64,000 nucleotides of DNA from Variovorax paradoxus (GTDB taxonomy: Bacteria > Pseudomonadota > Gammaproteobacteria > Burkholderiales > Burkholderiaceae_C), in the NCBI RefSeq assembly GCF_024734665.1, contig NZ_CP102931.1, positions 1,796,001 to 1,860,000 of the forward strand, given 5' to 3'. The notes beneath the pieces were generated by a model, which did no database searches, was not told the origin of the DNA, and saw only the letters and a list, made by a program, of their open reading frames with translations. Of this stretch, positions 42,468 through 51,815 are shown piece by piece. The first letter of the stretch is position 1. Each line of letters starts with the position of its first letter. Position numbers and translations under genes: made by a program.

Positions 42468-42489
42468 CCCCCCGCATTCATGCGGGGGG
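42468..42489. terminator. hairpin between convergent NRPS and receptor genes
   Basis: A perfect 9-bp stem, CCCCCCGCA with TGCGGGGGG, and a four-base loop fill the 49-base gap between the NRPS 5 stop and the receptor stop. There is no T run on either side, so it is a candidate bidirectional terminator of non-canonical form. Confidence 0.6.
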
Positions 42490-42498
42490 ATGGACAGA

Positions 42499-44889
42499 TC
42501 AGAACTTGTACCGGGCAGTCAGGGTCGCCGTGCGGAGGGTGCCCTGGTAGCACTCGCCGTGGTAGCAGATCGAGTTGTACTTCTTGTTCGCCAGGTTGGA
42601 GACGTTGAGCGCGAAGCGCCACGGACCGGTTTCGTAGTGCACGGCCGCATCGACGAGCGTCACGCCGCGTTCGAACGTGGTGTTGTACTCGTCGTTCTGC
42701 CGCTTGCCGATGTAGCGCACGCCGCCGCCGAAGCCCAGGCCGTTGCCCAGGGTGTAGTCGAGCCACACCGAGGCGGACTGCTTGGGCACGAGCGGCGGGA
42801 TCTTGCCGACTTCGTCCGGATCGGCGCTGGCGAGCACTTTCATGTCCAGCCAGGTGTAGGCGGCCGCGATGTTCAGGCCCGGTGCGAGCTCGCCCTTGGC
42901 CTCCAGCTCGATGCCGCGTGAGCGCTGCTTGCCGATCTGGCGCCCCTCGGAGGTCGCCGGGTCGTAGGTGACCACGTTTGTCTTGCGCAGGTCGAAAGCC
43001 GCGGCGGTGAACAGGGTGCGCGTGCCTTCGGGCTGGAACTTGACGCCGACCTCGACCTGCTTGCCGCGGCTGGGATCGAAGGGCTGGTTGTTCGCGTCGA
43101 CGCCGCTGTTGGGCAGGAAGGACGTGGTGTAGCTCATGTAGGGCGCCCAGCCGTTGCCGAGCAGGTAGGTAAGGCCTGCCCGGCCGCTGAACGCACTGTC
43201 CGATTTCCGGGTGAAGGTCTCGCTCAGGTAGTTGCTGGTGCTCTGGCGTACCTGATCCTGGCGGCCACCGACGGTGAAGACCCATTTGTCGCCGAACTTG
43301 ATCTGGTCCTGGGCGTAGATGCCGATCTGGCGTGTCGACTGCGACAGATCGGTCACCGGGATGGTGGGCATCGCCACGGCCTGGCCGTAGACGGGTGCGA
43401 GCACGTCGAGGTCTGGTGCCGCGCCGCGGAAACGCCGCTGCTTGCCGTTCTGGTCGGTGTAGTCGAAACCGAGCAGCACCGTGTGCTGGACGGAGCCGTA
43501 CTGCAGCTTGCCCTGCACGTTGGTGTCGAGCGTTGCCAGGTTCACGGGGTCGTTCCAGCTTCTGGCAACGCGGGAGAGCGTGCGCTGGTCATCGCCGAGC
43601 GAGCCGGCCCAGACTGCCCGCCGGTTCAAGTCGATCCTGCTGTAGCGGAAGTTCTGGCGGAGGGTCCAGGTGTCGTTCAGGGCCGTTTCGAAGCGGTAGC
43701 CGATGGCGGCCTGCTTCTGCTTGAGCTGGCCGAAGCTGTAGTCGCCCACCTTCACGGGGTAGAGAACGTAGTTCTGGGTGAGGTAGTACGGGTCTTCAGC
43801 CGTGTTGTTCTTGAGGTATTCCGCAAAGACGGTCAACGAGGTCGTTGCATTGGGCTGCCAGCGCACGGAAGGCGCGATGTAGGTGCGCGTGTGGTTCAGC
43901 TTGTGGCCGTCGGGGTATCTGTCCTGGTCGTTGCTGTCCAGGCCTACGCCAACCAGGCGATAGCTCAGGTCGGTGTTGTTGCCGATCTTGTCGCCGAGGT
44001 CGAACGCCAGCTGCTTGCGTTGGTAGCTGCCGTACTGGAGTTCGATTTCGCGGCTCTTCTCCCCGGTCGGCTCCTTGCTCACGCGGTTGACGATGCCGCC
44101 TGCGTCGCCCTGGCCGAACACCATCGACGACGGGCCGCGCAACACCTCCACGCGCTCCAGCCCATACGGTTCGCTCAGGTAGTAGGTGGGGCCGAACGCC
44201 GGCTGGGCGAGCCCGTCCCGATAGACGCCGTTGGCGGAAGTGCTGAAGCCCCGCAGCAGGATGTATTCCCAGCCGCGGTTGTCGGGGCCGTACGTGCTCG
44301 TTGTGACGCCAGGCGTGTAGCGAATGGCCTCCATGACGTCCTGCGCGCCGCGTGCCTCCATTTCATTGCGGCCGATGATGGAGATCGATTGCGGCACCTC
44401 GAGCACCGGCGTGTCGGTCTTGGTGGCCGTGCTGCTGCGGCGGGCCACGTAGCCGGTGACCGGGCCGGTGGGCGATTCGTCGGCGTTGGCCACCACCTGC
44501 ACCGCGGGCAGCGTGCCCTGGGAACTGGGAAGGTCGGCGGTGCGGCGGATCGTGAAGCTGCCGTTGGCGGCGCGCGTTGCTTCGAGCGAGGTGCCGGCGA
44601 GCATCTGGCCCAGGGCCTGGTCGACCGTGAGCTTGCCTTGCACGGCGCGCGAGTTCGTGCCCGCGACCACCTCGCCGGCAGCGAACACCTGCACGCTGGT
44701 CTGGCGCGAGAGCTCGTTGAGCGCTGCGCCGAGCGCCTGCGACGGCACTTTCACGTCGAACACCTGCGTCGCGGCCTGGCCGGAAGCCTGCGCTTGCGCT
44801 GAAGCCAGCGGGGCCCAGACGGTGAGAACGGAACCGAACGCCGCGGCAAGCGCGGCATTCAGCAGATGTTGACGAGGCAGGGGACGCAT
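42499..44889 (-). CDS. TonB-dependent ferric-siderophore receptor with STN signalling domain
   Basis: Protein of 796 residues. A signal peptide ends near ASAQAQA. An STN domain follows (about 45-125: FDVKVPSQALGAALNELSRQ), then the plug (VPQSISIIGRNEME; RVEVLRGPSSMVFG) and a beta-barrel ending ATLTARYKF with terminal Phe. STN-bearing receptors pass a signal to FecR and thus to FecI, and this locus has both at 55900-57578. It should import the ferric form of the siderophore made here. ATG 44889 is preferred because GGAG lies ten bases upstream; 44925 is an alternative. Confidence 0.95.
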   Translation of the reverse strand: MRPLPRQHLLNAALAAAFGSVLTVWAPLASAQAQASGQAATQVFDVKVPSQALGAALNELSRQTSVQVFAAGEVVAGTNSRAVQGKLTVDQALGQMLAGTSLEATRAANGSFTIRRTADLPSSQGTLPAVQVVANADESPTGPVTGYVARRSSTATKTDTPVLEVPQSISIIGRNEMEARGAQDVMEAIRYTPGVTTSTYGPDNRGWEYILLRGFSTSANGVYRDGLAQPAFGPTYYLSEPYGLERVEVLRGPSSMVFGQGDAGGIVNRVSKEPTGEKSREIELQYGSYQRKQLAFDLGDKIGNNTDLSYRLVGVGLDSNDQDRYPDGHKLNHTRTYIAPSVRWQPNATTSLTVFAEYLKNNTAEDPYYLTQNYVLYPVKVGDYSFGQLKQKQAAIGYRFETALNDTWTLRQNFRYSRIDLNRRAVWAGSLGDDQRTLSRVARSWNDPVNLATLDTNVQGKLQYGSVQHTVLLGFDYTDQNGKQRRFRGAAPDLDVLAPVYGQAVAMPTIPVTDLSQSTRQIGIYAQDQIKFGDKWVFTVGGRQDQVRQSTSNYLSETFTRKSDSAFSGRAGLTYLLGNGWAPYMSYTTSFLPNSGVDANNQPFDPSRGKQVEVGVKFQPEGTRTLFTAAAFDLRKTNVVTYDPATSEGRQIGKQRSRGIELEAKGELAPGLNIAAAYTWLDMKVLASADPDEVGKIPPLVPKQSASVWLDYTLGNGLGFGGGVRYIGKRQNDEYNTTFERGVTLVDAAVHYETGPWRFALNVSNLANKKYNSICYHGECYQGTLRTATLTARYKF

Positions 44890-45056
44890 AAAAGAACAAC
44901 TCCAGTTTTTTGAATTACGACGCATTCACATTCAGGTGCGGATGCCGGCCCAACTTCCGGTCTCTGGCGCATCTATGAGTAAGACGTTCGAACTCATCAA
45001 ACAGAGACACTCCCCCTTCACAATTCTTTAGTACGCCGGGGTCCGGCGCCGGAATT

Positions 45057-46358
45057 TCAGGTCTGGACGGCCTCGGGTTCCGGCCGGAGGTGCACTGCCG
45101 CGCCGGCCGGCGTGGCCAGCAGGGCACTGCCGATTTCGCCGGTTCTGACCGAGGTGACGGACAGCAGGGTGTCGCTCAGGCCATGCGAATCCTCGCAGGC
45201 GCCCTGCAGGTAGATGGCCGGATGGAAGTCGGGCGTGGCCAGCACGCGGTAGTGCCGGTCGACCTCGTAGCTGCCGAGGTAGCCCGCCAGCGGCGCGAGC
45301 AGAGCCTTGTGGTGCTCCCGCACATAGCCGGTGGCGAGCACCACGGCGTCGTAGCGCACGGTGTGCTCGCGCAGGGCGTTCTGGTCCCACAGCGCCAGGT
45401 GCACGCCCTGGTCGTCGGCCGTGACGTTGCGGATGTCGTGCCGGCGCAGGAAGCGCAGGCGGTTGCCGCCGGTCACCCGCTGTTGGTAGAAGGCCTTGTA
45501 GATCTGCTGGATCAGCTCCAGGTCGGCCACAGCGTAGTTGGTGTGCCAGAACTCGTCGAGCAGCGCGGCGCGCTCCTCGTCGGAGCGGCTGAAGGTGTAG
45601 TCGGTGAACTCGGCGTTGAAGATCTCGTTCACGAAGGGGCTGTCGTCGGCCGGGCGGATCGAGCGCGAGCGCGTGACGAGGTCGACTTGCGGCGCGCCGG
45701 GCCGGCCCTGCAGGTCCATGAAGATCTCGGCCGCGCTCTGCCCCGCGCCCACCACGGCGATGCGGCGGGCGTCCGGCAGCCGTGCGATGTCCTGCAGGTA
45801 GCTGCTCGAATGAAAGACGCGCGGGTCGTTCCGGAGTGCGCGAAAGCCGTCGGGGATGTTCGCCATGCCGCCGATGCTGACCACGAGGTTGCGGGTGAGC
45901 CGCTCGACCAGCTTGCCCGCATGGTTGCGCGAGCGCACGCGCAGCAAGGCCACTTCGCCGCCCTTTTCTTCGGGCAGCACCTCGAAGACCTCCTCGCCGT
46001 AGGCGCAGGCGTCTTCGAACTGCTCGGCGGCCCACGAGAGGTAGTCGTTGAACTCGTGGCGGCTGGGGAAGAAGCTCTTCAGGTTGGCGAAGTCGGTCAG
46101 CCGGCCTTTTTCGTGCAGGTAGTTGATGAAGGTGAAGCGGCTGGTCGGGTTGCGCAGCGTCGCTAGGTCCTTCAGGAAGGAGATCTGCATGTGCGCGTGG
46201 TCCAGCAGCATGTGCGGGTGCCAGGCGAAGCTCAGCTGCTTCTCGATGAACAGTGCATCGAGCGGCCGGCCGGCATGGCGCTTCTCGTCGAGGGCGATGG
46301 CCAGGGCGATGTTGGACGGGCCGAACCCGATCCCGACCAGATCATGGACGTGTGGCAT
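45057..46358 (-). CDS. L-ornithine N5-monooxygenase (PvdA/SidA family)
   Basis: Protein of 433 residues. It has the FAD motif GIGFGPSN near the N-terminus, the family segment HMQISFLKDLATLRNPTS, the NADPH motif GAGQSAAEIF and a late ATGY. It hydroxylates the side-chain nitrogen of L-ornithine, the first step to a hydroxamate ligand. GGAG precedes ATG 46358 by nine bases; the upstream TTG has no such site. It lies between the formyltransferase and receptor genes on the same strand, so the set is probably one operon. Confidence 0.95.
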   Translation of the reverse strand: MPHVHDLVGIGFGPSNIALAIALDEKRHAGRPLDALFIEKQLSFAWHPHMLLDHAHMQISFLKDLATLRNPTSRFTFINYLHEKGRLTDFANLKSFFPSRHEFNDYLSWAAEQFEDACAYGEEVFEVLPEEKGGEVALLRVRSRNHAGKLVERLTRNLVVSIGGMANIPDGFRALRNDPRVFHSSSYLQDIARLPDARRIAVVGAGQSAAEIFMDLQGRPGAPQVDLVTRSRSIRPADDSPFVNEIFNAEFTDYTFSRSDEERAALLDEFWHTNYAVADLELIQQIYKAFYQQRVTGGNRLRFLRRHDIRNVTADDQGVHLALWDQNALREHTVRYDAVVLATGYVREHHKALLAPLAGYLGSYEVDRHYRVLATPDFHPAIYLQGACEDSHGLSDTLLSVTSVRTGEIGSALLATPAGAAVHLRPEPEAVQT

Positions 46359-46449
46359 TGAAATCAACTCCTGTGGTGGAGGGCGGCGCGCCGCATGCGG
46401 CAGCCCACCCTGGGCCGTGTGTAAGAAGACGCTCGGCGGCGCGGGATGT

Positions 46450-47286
46450 TCACGCTTCCACGGTCTCGGCCATCAGGGCCAGGCCCTGGTGGAGCGCGGG
46501 AAAGAGGCTGCGGTTGAAGTTGTTCCAGCGCAGCTCGAGGATGGTGTCCGTGGGGTCGATGTCGGTGCCCAGCACGTCGAAGATGACTTCGCCCGAATCG
46601 ATGCCGGTGTCCACGTAGTGGAAGGAGGCGCCGGTCTTCAGCACCGGCTCGATCGCGACCGTCTCGCGCGTGCGCCAGTCGACCACCCGCTGGCCCTTGG
46701 CGCCGTACAGCGCGTCGAGCGTGGCCCAGGCGCCGCGGCGCTCGAAGGGCGACTCCAGGCGCGTGATGCCCGGATGGATGTTCACGATCCGGCGGAAGAA
46801 GGGGCTTTCGGGGCGCGCCAGCTGGTCGAGGATCACCAGCAGGCCGTCGAGCACGACAAGGTCGGCCTCCAGCGCGGTGAGCCGCTCGAGCAGGTGTTGC
46901 TCGAACTCCTTCTTTCCGGCTGCGCGCTCGGCGGCCGCGTCCAGCGGCAGCCGCCGGTAGGTCGACGGCACGTTGTGGAAGATGTCGTTGGCCCGGCGGC
47001 CCTGCACCTGCAGATCGCCCGGGTAGATCCATTGGCGGGCCGGGTCGAACCCGAAGCCGTAGTCCTGCAGCGCCTGGCGGTCGCGCGGCGAGCCTTCGTC
47101 GTCGTCGAAGAGCACGGCCTCCAGCGAGTAGGCATCGCCCAGCGGCGTGCGCTCGAGTGCCTCGGCCAGGTACTCCAGCGGGGACTTCATGTAGCGCTGC
47201 CCGCCCTTGTAGTCGATGTACTGGCCAGCCTTGTCGGCGGCCGCATTCCTCAGGGACATGATGTAGACGAGTTTTGCCTTGGACAT
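46450..47286 (-). CDS. N5-hydroxyornithine formyltransferase (PvdF-like)
   Basis: Protein of 278 residues starting MSKAKLVYIMSLRNAAADKA. The formyltransferase core has VNIHPGITRLESPFERRG and SFHYVDTGIDSGEVI, matching the catalytic Asn/His and Asp of N10-formyltetrahydrofolate-dependent enzymes such as PvdF. It should formylate N5-hydroxyornithine to formyl-hydroxyornithine, the hydroxamate used in pyoverdine-like siderophores. ATG 47286 is the first Met of the recognisable fold; the open frame upstream is not coding. It follows the reductase gene by 62 bases. Confidence 0.92.
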   Translation of the reverse strand: MSKAKLVYIMSLRNAAADKAGQYIDYKGGQRYMKSPLEYLAEALERTPLGDAYSLEAVLFDDDEGSPRDRQALQDYGFGFDPARQWIYPGDLQVQGRRANDIFHNVPSTYRRLPLDAAAERAAGKKEFEQHLLERLTALEADLVVLDGLLVILDQLARPESPFFRRIVNIHPGITRLESPFERRGAWATLDALYGAKGQRVVDWRTRETVAIEPVLKTGASFHYVDTGIDSGEVIFDVLGTDIDPTDTILELRWNNFNRSLFPALHQGLALMAETVEA

Positions 47287-47348
47287 GGATATGCGCTCGA
47301 TGGGTGGGTGGATGGAAGAAGTGATGACTTGATGACGTGATGGCGTTG

Positions 47349-48089
47349 TCAGCGGTGCGCCGGCGACAGAGGGCAGGCGCCGCAGTAGCCTTCGCGTGGC
47401 AACAGATGGAAGAGGCAGCACTGGCGGTGCAGCTTCACGGTCCGCTCGCGACCCTCTAGGCGCACGCGGATTTCGCGTTGCCGCCCGGGCAGGGGATTGC
47501 TCCATGCCGGCCAGGCGGGGTTGTGCAGCAACTGCTGCCTGTCGCCGGCGATCGGCGGCGACCCGCCGGTCAACGCAAGCGCCTGGTCGAGCACCGGTTC
47601 GAGGTTGCGCGCCGCGTTGCCCCAGAGGATCTTGGCGGCGATGCCCGTCAGGCGGCACAGCGCCGAGAACAGCGGCTCCAGGTGCTGCCGCAGCAGCGCC
47701 GAGTAGCGTTCCTCGGTGGTCGCGCCGCGTTGCGGCTGGCCCAGCTCGCGAATGTGAAAGCTCAGTGGGTGGGCATGCGGGCCGAAGCGCACCCAGACCT
47801 GGTCGGCGGCAACGGGAAACCCATGCTGCAGTACGCTGGCGGCGGCCGCGACCGGCGGCAGCAGCATGCCGAGGTAGTCCAGGCTCCAGGCTGAAGCTAC
47901 TGCGCGCAGGTCCTTGCCCTCGACCCCCAGGTGCGACGCATGCAGACGCAGCACACGGCCCAGCAGTTCGGGTGAATGCACCAGGTCGGCAACGCGCAGC
48001 GCGCCCGCGGGCGGTTGCGGCGCGCACTGCAGCGCCTCGCCGTGCGGCGCCAGGTTGCCCTGGAACAGGGGTTCCAGCATGGCGATCAT
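47349..48089 (-). CDS. FhuF-family siderophore-iron reductase
   Basis: Protein of 246 residues. The C-terminus has the FhuF [2Fe-2S] motif, a Cys pair followed by CxxC (QCCLFHLLPREGYCGACPL). The middle contains PHAHPLSFHIRELG and ILWGNAARN, typical of the family. These cytosolic proteins reduce hydroxamate-bound Fe(III) to release iron after uptake. It is first in the - strand group of four. The start is ATG 48089 or 48080; neither has a strong ribosome-binding site. Confidence 0.88.
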   Translation of the reverse strand: MIAMLEPLFQGNLAPHGEALQCAPQPPAGALRVADLVHSPELLGRVLRLHASHLGVEGKDLRAVASAWSLDYLGMLLPPVAAAASVLQHGFPVAADQVWVRFGPHAHPLSFHIRELGQPQRGATTEERYSALLRQHLEPLFSALCRLTGIAAKILWGNAARNLEPVLDQALALTGGSPPIAGDRQQLLHNPAWPAWSNPLPGRQREIRVRLEGRERTVKLHRQCCLFHLLPREGYCGACPLSPAHR

Positions 48090-48150
48090 GGCGTCGTCGC
48101 GAAAGAGGGGGCGCCGGCGGTGCAGCGGTTTGCAGGGGGCATGAAGCTAG

Positions 48151-48212
48151 GACGGATGGGCCGCGCAGGTGTTCATGCCGCGCGGCGTGAACATTTGCGC
48201 GGGCCACCCGTC
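48151..48212. promoter_or_regulatory. 62-bp imperfect palindrome in divergent promoter region
   Basis: Arms 48151-48181 and 48182-48212 are reverse complements at 26 of 31 positions with no spacer. The inner 24 bases (48170-48193) contain TGTTCA and TGAACA half-sites. It lies in the 268-base gap between the divergent reductase (- strand) and exporter (+ strand) operons, so it is a candidate shared operator. As RNA it would form a very stable hairpin. The rest of the gap shows no feature I can name. Confidence 0.7.
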
Positions 48213-48357
48213 AAGTGGGGTACAGGCGGTCCGTTGCCGCCCGCAGCCCTGTAGCCCAGCTGGCGCGGCAGGGGTGCATCCATCCGTTTCGCGTCCGGCG
48301 GCAGGGCTTGCCCATGCCGCCGGACCCCAGTCGCCCAAGGGCGGAAAGAGTTCTTGC

Positions 48358-50049
48358 ATGACAACTGCCCCCGCTCCCGACGGCGAGTTCGCACGCCTGC
48401 TCAAGCCGTTTCTGCCGTGGATCCTGCTGTCGGCGGTCACGGGCATCGGCGCGGGCGCGGCCACGGTCGCGCTGCTGAGCACCATCAACCAGGTGCTCAA
48501 CCGGCAGGGTGGTCTGTCCGGCGGCCTGCTGCTGATGTTCATCGGGCTGTGCGCGGTGGCGCTGTTCGGGCGCATGGTGTCCGATGTCTCGACCAACTTC
48601 GTCGGCCAGCGGGTGGTCGCGCAGGTCCGCAAGAGCCTGGCGCAGAAGATCCTTTCGGCACCCATCGACGCGCTGGAGCGCTACCGCACCCACCGGCTGA
48701 TGCCGGTGCTATCGCAGGATGTGGACATGGTCAGCGACGTGGCGTTCGCGCTGTCCGCGACGTTGATCGCCTGCGTCACGGCGCTCGGCTGCCTGGCCTA
48801 CCTGGCCTACCTGTCGTTGCCGCTGTTCGGTGTGCTGCTGGTGGCGCTGGCGATCGGCGCGACGGTGCAGGCCATGGCGCAGTTCCGCGGGGTGAGCGGT
48901 TTCTGGAAGGCGCGCGAGCATGAAGACCAGTTGCACAAGGCCTACCGCGCGATCAGCGAGGGCGCCAAGGAGCTGCGCATGCACCGCGTGCGCCGCCAGC
49001 GCATGTTCGGCGGGCAGATCGAGCGCATCGTCGACAACATCCGCACGGTCAACGGGCGTGCGATCAACACCTTCGTCATTGCCGCCGCATTCGGTTCGGG
49101 CCTGTTCTTCCTGCTGATCGCGCTGATCCTGGGCTGGGCATCGTTCCGCCCGACCGAGCCCGCGGTGCTCAGCGGCTTCGTGCTGGTGCTGCTGTTCCTC
49201 AAGGGGCCGATGGACCAGATCGCCGGTGCCTTGCCTGCCGTCGGGCGCGCGCGGGTCGCATTCCGGCGCATTGCCGACCTGTCGGCGCGCTTCGCCACGC
49301 CGGAGCCGCACCTGCACGTTGGCCATGCCGGCAGCGAGCTGAAGTTCGAGCATGAGATCGCGTTGCGCGGCGTGCGTTACGCCTTCGATGCGCCCGAGGG
49401 CGGCGAGGCCTTTGCGCTCGGGCCGATCGACCTGCGGCTTCGCCGCGGCGAGATGGTGTTCGTGGTGGGCGACAACGGCTCCGGCAAGACCACGCTCATC
49501 AAGCTGCTGCTCGGCCTTTACGCGCCGCACCAAGGCGAGGTGGCAATCGACGGCACCCCGGTGGGCCCCGAGCGCCGCGACGACTACCGCCAGCTCTTCA
49601 CCACGGTGTTTTCCGACTTCTACCTGTTCGAGGACCTCGCAGCCGGCCCGGATGAAGAGCAGGGCGAGGCTAGCATGCAGGTGCTGCCGCAGCGCGCCTT
49701 GCCCTACCTGGAGCGCCTGGAAATCGCACACAAGGTGAGCCTGAAGAACGGTGCGTTCACCACCACCGACCTGTCGACCGGCCAGCGCAAGCGACTGGCG
49801 CTGGTGCATGCCTACCTCGAAGGGCGCCCGGTGCTGGTGTTCGACGAATGGGCCGCCGACCAGGACCCGACCTTCCGCCACCTGTTCTATACCGAGCTGC
49901 TGCCCGAGCTGCGTGCCAAGGGGCACCTGCTGGTCGTGATCTCGCACGACGACCGCTACTTCCACCTGGCCGACCGTGTCATCACCATGAGCGCCGGCCG
50001 CATCGCGGACGACCGGCCCCGCGCCCACCTGGAGAGTCTTGCTGCATGA
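48358..50049 (+). CDS. PvdE/SyrD-type cyclic-peptide ABC exporter
   Basis: Protein of 563 residues, with the transmembrane part (about 1-300, six helices) fused to the ATPase. Walker A is GDNGSGKTT (371-379), the signature is LSTGQRKRLAL and Walker B is VLVFDEWAADQDP. This family moves siderophores or their precursors from cytosol to periplasm. GGAAAGAG precedes ATG 48358. The stop overlaps the start of the Fur-family gene (ATGA). It heads the second + strand operon, opposite the palindrome. Confidence 0.93.
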   Translation: MTTAPAPDGEFARLLKPFLPWILLSAVTGIGAGAATVALLSTINQVLNRQGGLSGGLLLMFIGLCAVALFGRMVSDVSTNFVGQRVVAQVRKSLAQKILSAPIDALERYRTHRLMPVLSQDVDMVSDVAFALSATLIACVTALGCLAYLAYLSLPLFGVLLVALAIGATVQAMAQFRGVSGFWKAREHEDQLHKAYRAISEGAKELRMHRVRRQRMFGGQIERIVDNIRTVNGRAINTFVIAAAFGSGLFFLLIALILGWASFRPTEPAVLSGFVLVLLFLKGPMDQIAGALPAVGRARVAFRRIADLSARFATPEPHLHVGHAGSELKFEHEIALRGVRYAFDAPEGGEAFALGPIDLRLRRGEMVFVVGDNGSGKTTLIKLLLGLYAPHQGEVAIDGTPVGPERRDDYRQLFTTVFSDFYLFEDLAAGPDEEQGEASMQVLPQRALPYLERLEIAHKVSLKNGAFTTTDLSTGQRKRLALVHAYLEGRPVLVFDEWAADQDPTFRHLFYTELLPELRAKGHLLVVISHDDRYFHLADRVITMSAGRIADDRPRAHLESLAA

Positions 50050-50630
50050 ACGACGGCCCGCAAACCAACGATACGCAGCGGCCAGTGTTCATGTCGCAGT
50101 TGCGGGCGGCGCGAATCCGGCCGTCCGTGGTCCGGCTGTGCGTGCTCCAGACGCTGGCGGACGCGGGCAGCGAATGGCAGCGCGGTGAAGAGGTCTTTCG
50201 CCGCATGCTGCTGCGCGGCACCTCGGCCAGCCTGACCACGGTCTACCGCGTCCTCAAGGAGTTCGAACATTCGGGGCTCATCGAGCGCGAATGGGCGCGC
50301 AGCCGCGGCGGTGCGCTGGCGGTGTTCCGCTACGCCGCGCCCGGTGCGAATGCCGATGCCTTGAGCGTGCGCATGCGCTGCAATGGATGCGGCACGTTCA
50401 CCGAGGTGCAGGACCGCGAGCTTCACGAAGCGCTGGTGCGCGTGGCCCAGAGCAAGGGCCTCCCGCTGGCGGGCACCTTCGACGTGCAGATCCACGGCTC
50501 CTGTTCGTCCTGCCAGCACCGGTCCACAGGGGAATCGTCGAGCGAGGACCAGTCGTCGCGCGAGCACGGCAGGATGCTGCCGCTCGTGGGCTTCCGGGCT
50601 CGCCCGCGCGCGCAGCGCCTTGCCGCTTGA
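50046..50630 (+). CDS. Fur-family regulator lacking the usual His-rich metal site
   Basis: Protein of 194 residues. The winged helix (RIRPSVVRLCVLQTL; TTVYRVLKEFEHSGLIEREW) and the dimerisation part with two CxxC motifs (RCNGCG, SCSSCQ) place it in the Fur family. The conserved HHDH stretch before the first CxxC is replaced by NADALSVRM, so the regulatory metal site looks altered while the structural zinc site is kept. A 45-residue polar tail follows the fold. It is translationally coupled to the exporter upstream and is probably a local regulator or modified sensor, not the global Fur. Confidence 0.87.
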   Translation: MNDGPQTNDTQRPVFMSQLRAARIRPSVVRLCVLQTLADAGSEWQRGEEVFRRMLLRGTSASLTTVYRVLKEFEHSGLIEREWARSRGGALAVFRYAAPGANADALSVRMRCNGCGTFTEVQDRELHEALVRVAQSKGLPLAGTFDVQIHGSCSSCQHRSTGESSSEDQSSREHGRMLPLVGFRARPRAQRLAA

Positions 50631-50642
50631 CGAGGAGCCGGC

Positions 50643-51815
50643 GTGAGTGATTTGCGTCAAGGCGCCTGGCGCCGCCGTGCGGTCGCCGCGGTGCTCGTGT
50701 CCCTTTGCGCGGCGGCCGGAGCGGGGTTGCTCTGGGGAAGAGGCGAGGCGATGGACGTCGACTCCGTGCCGGTGGTGCGCGGCACCATCGAGTCCAGCGT
50801 CTCGGCACTCGGGGTGCTGCAGCCGCGGCACTACGTGGACGTGGGTGCGCAGGTCTCCGGGCAGATTCTTCGGCTGCATGTGCAGCCGGGCGACGTCGTC
50901 AAGCGGGGGCAGTTGCTGGTGGAGATCGATCCCAGCGTGCAGCGGGCCACGGTCGACGCGGGCCGTGCCTCGCTGGCCGGGCTGCGCGCACAGCGCGACG
51001 ACCAGCAGGCCCAGCACGTGCTGGCGCAGCAGCAGCATGCGAGGCAACGCCAGATGGCTGCCGACGGCGCCACGCGGGACGAGGACGTGCAGGCCGCGCA
51101 AGCCGCGCTGGCGTCGGCCGGTGCGCGCGTTAGACAGCTCGAGGCGCAGATCGCACAGACCCAGGCGACGCTGAAGGCCGACGAGGCCCGCCTCGGCTAC
51201 ACCAGCATCTACGCGCCGATGGCCGGCACCGTCGTGTCGGTGGAGGCGCGCGAGGGCCAGACGCTGAACGCGACCTACCAGACGCCCAATGTGCTGCGCA
51301 TTGCAGACCTGTCTTCGATGACGGTGTGGTCGGAGGTTTCCGAGGCCGACGTGCGGCGCATCAAGACCGGCATGCCGGTCTACTTCACCACGCTCGGCGA
51401 GAGCCAGCGCCGTTGGCAGGGCCACGTGCGCCAGCTGCTGCCCGCGCCGCCAGTGCCCGAGAGCAAGACGGGCAGCGACAGCAGCGCCAAGCCTTCCGCT
51501 GCAGCGAGCAAGGTGGTGGTCTATACGGCGCTGTTCGATGTCGACAACGCCGACGGCGAGCTCATGCCGCAGATGACGGCCAAGGTCGCCTTCGTCGAAT
51601 ACGCCGAGAAGGACGCGCTTTCGGTGCCGCTTGCCGCGCTGGTGCCGGTGGCCGGCAGCAGCGACCGCTTCACGGCGCGCGTGCTTCGCCCCGATGGCAA
51701 GGTCGAGGTCCGGCAACTGCGCGTCGGGGTGCGCAACCGGCTCGCCGCGCAGGTGCTGGAAGGCGCGCAGGCCGGAGACCGCATCGTCATCGCCGCCAGG
51801 GCTTCGAAGCCATGA
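50643..51815 (+). CDS. periplasmic adaptor of tripartite pump (PvdR/MacA-like)
   Basis: Protein of 390 residues from GTG 50643, with GAGGAG six bases upstream. It has an N-terminal membrane anchor, a biotinyl-lipoyl-like half (VSGQILRLHVQPGDVVKRGQ), a long alpha-helical hairpin (about 95-180), then YAPMAGTVVSVEAREGQ and a beta-barrel domain. This is the MacA/PvdR type that links a MacB-like ATPase to an outer membrane channel. Its stop overlaps the next start (ATGA). In pyoverdine producers the equivalent pump recycles and secretes siderophore. Confidence 0.92.
   Translation: MSDLRQGAWRRRAVAAVLVSLCAAAGAGLLWGRGEAMDVDSVPVVRGTIESSVSALGVLQPRHYVDVGAQVSGQILRLHVQPGDVVKRGQLLVEIDPSVQRATVDAGRASLAGLRAQRDDQQAQHVLAQQQHARQRQMAADGATRDEDVQAAQAALASAGARVRQLEAQIAQTQATLKADEARLGYTSIYAPMAGTVVSVEAREGQTLNATYQTPNVLRIADLSSMTVWSEVSEADVRRIKTGMPVYFTTLGESQRRWQGHVRQLLPAPPVPESKTGSDSSAKPSAAASKVVVYTALFDVDNADGELMPQMTAKVAFVEYAEKDALSVPLAALVPVAGSSDRFTARVLRPDGKVEVRQLRVGVRNRLAAQVLEGAQAGDRIVIAARASKP

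Noticed and set aside
44975..45010. Possible ECF promoter (CGTCTTACTCAT on the - strand, around 44975-44986) before the receptor gene
   Set aside because: The -10-like CGTC is attractive but I could not find a convincing -35 element at 16-18 bases, so it is not listed as a feature.
46450..48207. Formyltransferase frame extended upstream to 48207
   Set aside because: The extra about 300 residues are low-complexity Ala/Arg/Pro-rich, overlap the reductase gene in another frame and cross the palindrome. The recognisable enzyme starts at 47286.
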